Shown: in pieces, positions 50,350-52,505 of the stretch
Layout of the letters: every line of letters starts with the position of its first letter
How positions within the stretch are numbered: the first letter of the stretch is position 1
Assembly: GCA_016210745.1 (NCBI GenBank)
Contig: JACQTO010000110.1
Location: 1 to 52,505, forward strand
DNA length: 52,505 nt
Origin: Betaproteobacteria bacterium
Lineage (GTDB): Bacteria > Pseudomonadota > Gammaproteobacteria > Burkholderiales > SG8-39
Direction of reading: 5' to 3'
Position numbers and translations under genes: made by a program
Notes under the pieces: generated by a model
Told to the model about the DNA's origin: nothing
Databases searched by the model: none
What the model saw: only the letters and a program-made list of their open reading frames with translations

Positions 50350-50796
50350 GGGCAGCGTCAGCTCCAGATTGATGCGTTTGGAGGGCACGAACTTGTGGCG
50401 CGAAAAGAATCGCTCCAGTCCAAAATCTTCCCAATTCACCAAGGTATAGATCTTGTTCACTCCGGCGACTTTCATGTTCATGATGAATTGGTCCATGAGG
50501 TCGCTTGCAATCCCGTGGTGCTGCAGGGCCGGATCGACGCCCAGGGTATCGATCGTCGCGCTGGTCTCCGGGATGCCGAACTCGCCGAAATAGATGTCGC
50601 CCATGATGAACCCGACCACCTTGCCGTCGATCTCCGCCACCAGCGAGGAGTTGATGGTGTGCAGCTTGTCGAGCAGCACGGCGAGCTTGCGCTCGTAATA
50701 CTCGCGCCGGTTCTGTCGCGATGTCTGCTCATCGATCCTGACGATGGCATCGAGATCCGACGGCTTCATGATCCGCATTTTCGCTTGCTGCGCCAT
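50347..50796 (-). CDS. GNAT family N-acetyltransferase
   Basis: 149 residues. MRIMKPSDLDAIVRIDEQ opens the fold, SSLVAEIDGKVVGFIMGDIYFGEFG is beta 2-4, and VDPALQHHGIASDLMDQFI is the acetyl-CoA motif A (Q-x-x-G-x-A variant). AAGGAGAACAGGGAA precedes the ATG. Last gene of the run bzdQ-like - ferredoxin - 94-aa protein - GNAT (gaps of 4-38 bases), so probably co-transcribed. Target unknown; a lysine acetyltransferase regulating CoA-ester enzymes is a possibility only by context. Confidence 0.9.
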   Translation of the reverse strand: MAQQAKMRIMKPSDLDAIVRIDEQTSRQNRREYYERKLAVLLDKLHTINSSLVAEIDGKVVGFIMGDIYFGEFGIPETSATIDTLGVDPALQHHGIASDLMDQFIMNMKVAGVNKIYTLVNWEDFGLERFFSRHKFVPSKRINLELTLP

Positions 50797-50828
50797 TTCC
50801 CTGTTCTCCTTCGGATTAAGGTCCCAGC

Positions 50829-51113
50829 CTAGAAGAGATCGTCCTGCTCGCTTTTCGCGCCCGCCTTCTTGCGCAGCCAGATGTCCGCGTAGTACACGCC
50901 CATCTCCCCGCCGGCATCGAAACAGATGCCGCACCCGTCGGTTTCGCCTCGCTGCTCGACCACCTCGACTTCGTAGCCGAGCGCCTTGTAATTTTCGACC
51001 AGTTCCGACAGCCTCGGCTCGCCGATGGTGGTCTGCTTGGTCCAACCCTGGGCGATCAATTCCGCCTGGCGCTTCCCCGCAGCCTTCTTGAGAGGTATGA
51101 CCCGGGCCACCAT
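50829..51113 (-). CDS. Unknown 94-residue protein in the benzoyl-CoA-reductase-type operon
   Basis: Begins MVARVIPLKKAAGKRQAEL and has a middle SELVENYKALGYEVEVVEQ followed by DGCGICFDAGGEMGVYYADIWLR and an acidic end EQDDLF. A C-x-x-C pair (CGIC) could bind metal or act in redox. Four bases after the ferredoxin stop, so tightly coupled to it. I do not recognise the family. The ATG at 51113 was chosen over the frame to 51215, which runs into the ferredoxin gene. Confidence 0.78.
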   Translation of the reverse strand: MVARVIPLKKAAGKRQAELIAQGWTKQTTIGEPRLSELVENYKALGYEVEVVEQRGETDGCGICFDAGGEMGVYYADIWLRKKAGAKSEQDDLF

Positions 51114-51117
51114 GTGT

Positions 51118-51402
51118 TCACCACGAATGCTTGATGGCGCCGGGGGTGCAGGCGCTCGTGCACGGAAGCGTGGTGTAACCGCCTGCGGGCTTGCATACGG
51201 TGCAGTCGTAGGCAAGGGTCTTGCGGTTCGCCTGCTTGATCGCCGCGACCACGTCGTCGTAGTCGTCGGTCATGATCTCGAACATGCTCTTGGGGCATAC
51301 CCGGGTGCAGGCCCGGTCAACCGGACACTGAATGCACTTGTCGGTGTCGATCGAGATGTAATAGTCGCCCGATCCATCCTTGTAACCATAGTTCGCGATC
51401 AT
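51118..51402 (-). CDS. Ferredoxin, 2[4Fe-4S] type, benzoyl-CoA reductase associated
   Basis: 94 residues. Two Cys groups: CIQCPVDRACTRVCP (C-x2-C-x5-C-x3-C-P) near residue 22 and CTVCKPAGGYTTLPCTSACTP near residue 67, so two low-potential clusters, with an insertion in the first like that of BadB/BcrB-type ferredoxins. It would pass electrons to the reductase ATPase subunits. Lies 38 bases downstream of the BzdQ-like gene. Confidence 0.88.
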   Translation of the reverse strand: MIANYGYKDGSGDYYISIDTDKCIQCPVDRACTRVCPKSMFEIMTDDYDDVVAAIKQANRKTLAYDCTVCKPAGGYTTLPCTSACTPGAIKHSW

Positions 51403-51440
51403 TTGGGTCCTTTCAGCACAGCCGCCCGGCGACTTCGATT

Positions 51441-52343
51441 CTACGCTGCCGCCTTGATCGGCGCCGCCGCGCCTTGTTTGGCCACCAGCGTGTTGGCAAA
51501 CAGGGCTGCCCCGAGGGCACCGGCGATTTGACTGTCGTACTTCGTCTTCACCACCTCGATCTTGAGAAGCCGCTCGATGCGCTTGACCACGCCCGGGTTC
51601 TTGGCTATCCCGCCGGTGATGAAGAACTCTTTCTCCACGGCGATTCTCTCGAGCAGGGACACCACGCGCTCGGCCATCGCCTGGCAGTAGGCGGCCACCA
51701 CCTTGTTCTTGGTCCAGCCCGACTTGAGCAGCCCAAGGGCCTCGGACTTGGCGAATACGACGCACACCGAGGACACCGCCGCGGGCTCCACGTCGACGTC
51801 GAACGAACGCGGTCCGAGCTCGGCGATCGGTATCTGCATCAGGTCGGCGATCACCTCCATGCCGCGCCCGGTGCCGGCAGCGCATTTGTCGTTCATGAGG
51901 AAGTTGGTGACCTTGCCCTTCTCATCGCAGTGAATCGCTTTGCAGTCCTGGCCGCCCATGTCCAGTATGGTGCGGATTGCCGATCCGCCCATGTAGTTCG
52001 CACCGCGCGCATGGCAGGCGATCTCCGTGATCGCCTTGTGCGCGAAGGGCACGTTGACGCGCCCATAGCCGGTACCGACCACGAAGTGGATGTTGTCGAG
52101 CGACATGCCGCACTTGTCCATCACGCCCTTGATGGCGTTATTGGCCGAATCCGGACTGTTGTTGCCGGTGCGCATATTGTTGAAACCGTACAGCTCGCCG
52201 TCGCAGACGATGACCGCCTGCGAGGAAACCGATCCCACGTCGATGCCGGCAGTGACGATCTTGGCCGAGCGCCAGTCCTTGGACTCGTCCACCCAGGTGT
52301 TCTCCGCCCAGCGCCAATACTCTTTCTTCTCTCCAAGCGTCAT
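51441..52343 (-). CDS. Class I benzoyl-CoA reductase ATPase subunit, BzdQ/BadG type (BcrAD/BadFG family)
   Basis: 300 residues of the ASKHA/BcrAD_BadFG fold. IVTAGIDVGSVSSQAVIV is phosphate motif 1, LDMGGQDCKAI motif 2, and the Cys in NDKCAAGTGRG and in SSVCVVFAKSE are the ligands of the [4Fe-4S] cluster shared between two ATPase subunits. The N-terminal EYWRWAENTW extension is as I recall for Bzd-type Q subunits. Couples ATP hydrolysis to electron transfer for aromatic ring reduction, oxygen-sensitive. Partner subunits N, O and P are not in the window. Alternative: activator of a 2-hydroxyacyl-CoA dehydratase. Preceded by tandem repeats. Confidence 0.88.
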   Translation of the reverse strand: MTLGEKKEYWRWAENTWVDESKDWRSAKIVTAGIDVGSVSSQAVIVCDGELYGFNNMRTGNNSPDSANNAIKGVMDKCGMSLDNIHFVVGTGYGRVNVPFAHKAITEIACHARGANYMGGSAIRTILDMGGQDCKAIHCDEKGKVTNFLMNDKCAAGTGRGMEVIADLMQIPIAELGPRSFDVDVEPAAVSSVCVVFAKSEALGLLKSGWTKNKVVAAYCQAMAERVVSLLERIAVEKEFFITGGIAKNPGVVKRIERLLKIEVVKTKYDSQIAGALGAALFANTLVAKQGAAAPIKAAA

Positions 52344-52378
52344 GTGTTTCTCCTTGCAATTCGATCGCTAAGCCGGGC

Positions 52379-52505
52379 GAGCTGAATTCAGCATCGCTCT
52401 TGATCTTGCCTTTAATCCATCCGAGCTGAATTCAGCATCGCTGTTGATCTTGCCTTTAATCCATCCGAGCTGAATTCAGCATCGCTGTTGATCTTGCCTT
52501 TAATC
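52379..52505. repeat. 44-bp tandem repeats, each with a 12-bp palindrome
   Basis: Units begin at 52379, 52423 and 52467, the third cut by the window end. Units 1 and 2 differ at one base (GCTCTTG versus GCTGTTG). Each carries the perfect palindrome GCTGAATTCAGC (52381, 52425 and 52469). No spacers, so not CRISPR. Position 36 bases upstream of the BzdQ-like gene suggests iterated operator sites or a minisatellite. Confidence 0.85.

Noticed and set aside
52379..52505. Possible CRISPR array
   Set aside because: Units are directly adjacent 44-bp repeats with no unique spacers and no cas genes nearby.

Overview
The window is a 52.5 kb chromosomal segment of a high-GC Gram-negative bacterium, most likely a betaproteobacterium. 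Reasons: three orphan periplasmic binding proteins of the TctC/Bug type, a divergent bamD/rluD pair with pgeF (yfiH) behind rluD, an FbpABC-type iron importer, TonB, an LPS-type nucleotide-sugar epimerase and outer-membrane lipoproteins. The taxonomic call is inference from gene content. No rRNA, tRNA, CRISPR array or transposase gene was seen.

Left edge (1-5800): the C-terminal part of an aldehyde:ferredoxin oxidoreductase, two very small ORFs, a soluble molybdopterin oxidoreductase without a companion Fe-S subunit, an SDR dehydrogenase and an exported methyltransferase-like protein. 5978-7234: an MNT/HEPN toxin-antitoxin pair and a truncated asparaginase remnant. 7231-11439: a tightly overlapping operon tetR - membrane-fusion lipoprotein - ABC ATPase - ABC-2 permease - phosphoribosyltransferase, with a perfect palindromic operator at the tetR start. 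11774-17813: a solitary ECF sigma factor facing two tandem paralogous secreted Ig-like proteins. 17814-22198: a very divergent class A penicillin-binding protein and a DUF2817 metallopeptidase. 22344-26830: three TctC-type binding proteins and a 4,5-dihydroxyphthalate-decarboxylase-like/NMT1-like protein.

Middle (27217-38185): a receiver-only response regulator, a 4-oxalocrotonate tautomerase, a methyltransferase, a UDP-sugar epimerase, a large lipoprotein, pgeF, rluD, bamD, a DinG/YoaA helicase, a frameshifted small exported ORF and an NlpC/P60 lipoprotein. Right part (38392-49380): a patatin lipoprotein, iron importer genes (binding protein; divergent permease and ATPase), tonB, and a complete branched-chain amino acid/aromatic-acid type livKHMGF operon. 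Right edge (49530-52505): a PHP-domain protein, a GNAT acetyltransferase, a 94-residue unknown, a two-cluster ferredoxin and a BzdQ/BadG-type ATPase subunit of a class I benzoyl-CoA reductase. Upstream of this last gene are 44-bp tandem repeats, each with a 12-bp palindrome.

How the genes fit together: the ferredoxin plus BzdQ-like ATPase point to anaerobic aromatic metabolism. The aldehyde oxidoreductase, the molybdenum enzyme, the solute-binding proteins, livKHMGF and the iron importer could supply electrons, substrate or metal, but that link is inference.

The most novel structure is not protein coding. A dispersed family of about 105-200 bp palindromic elements (five copies, at 23441, 35105, 39351, 43604 and 50214) has conserved flanks, while the hairpin stems differ in sequence yet remain self-complementary, so changes are compensated. 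Most copies abut stop codons, and one copy has its hairpin tip replaced by a second, unrelated palindromic element that recurs at 44706.
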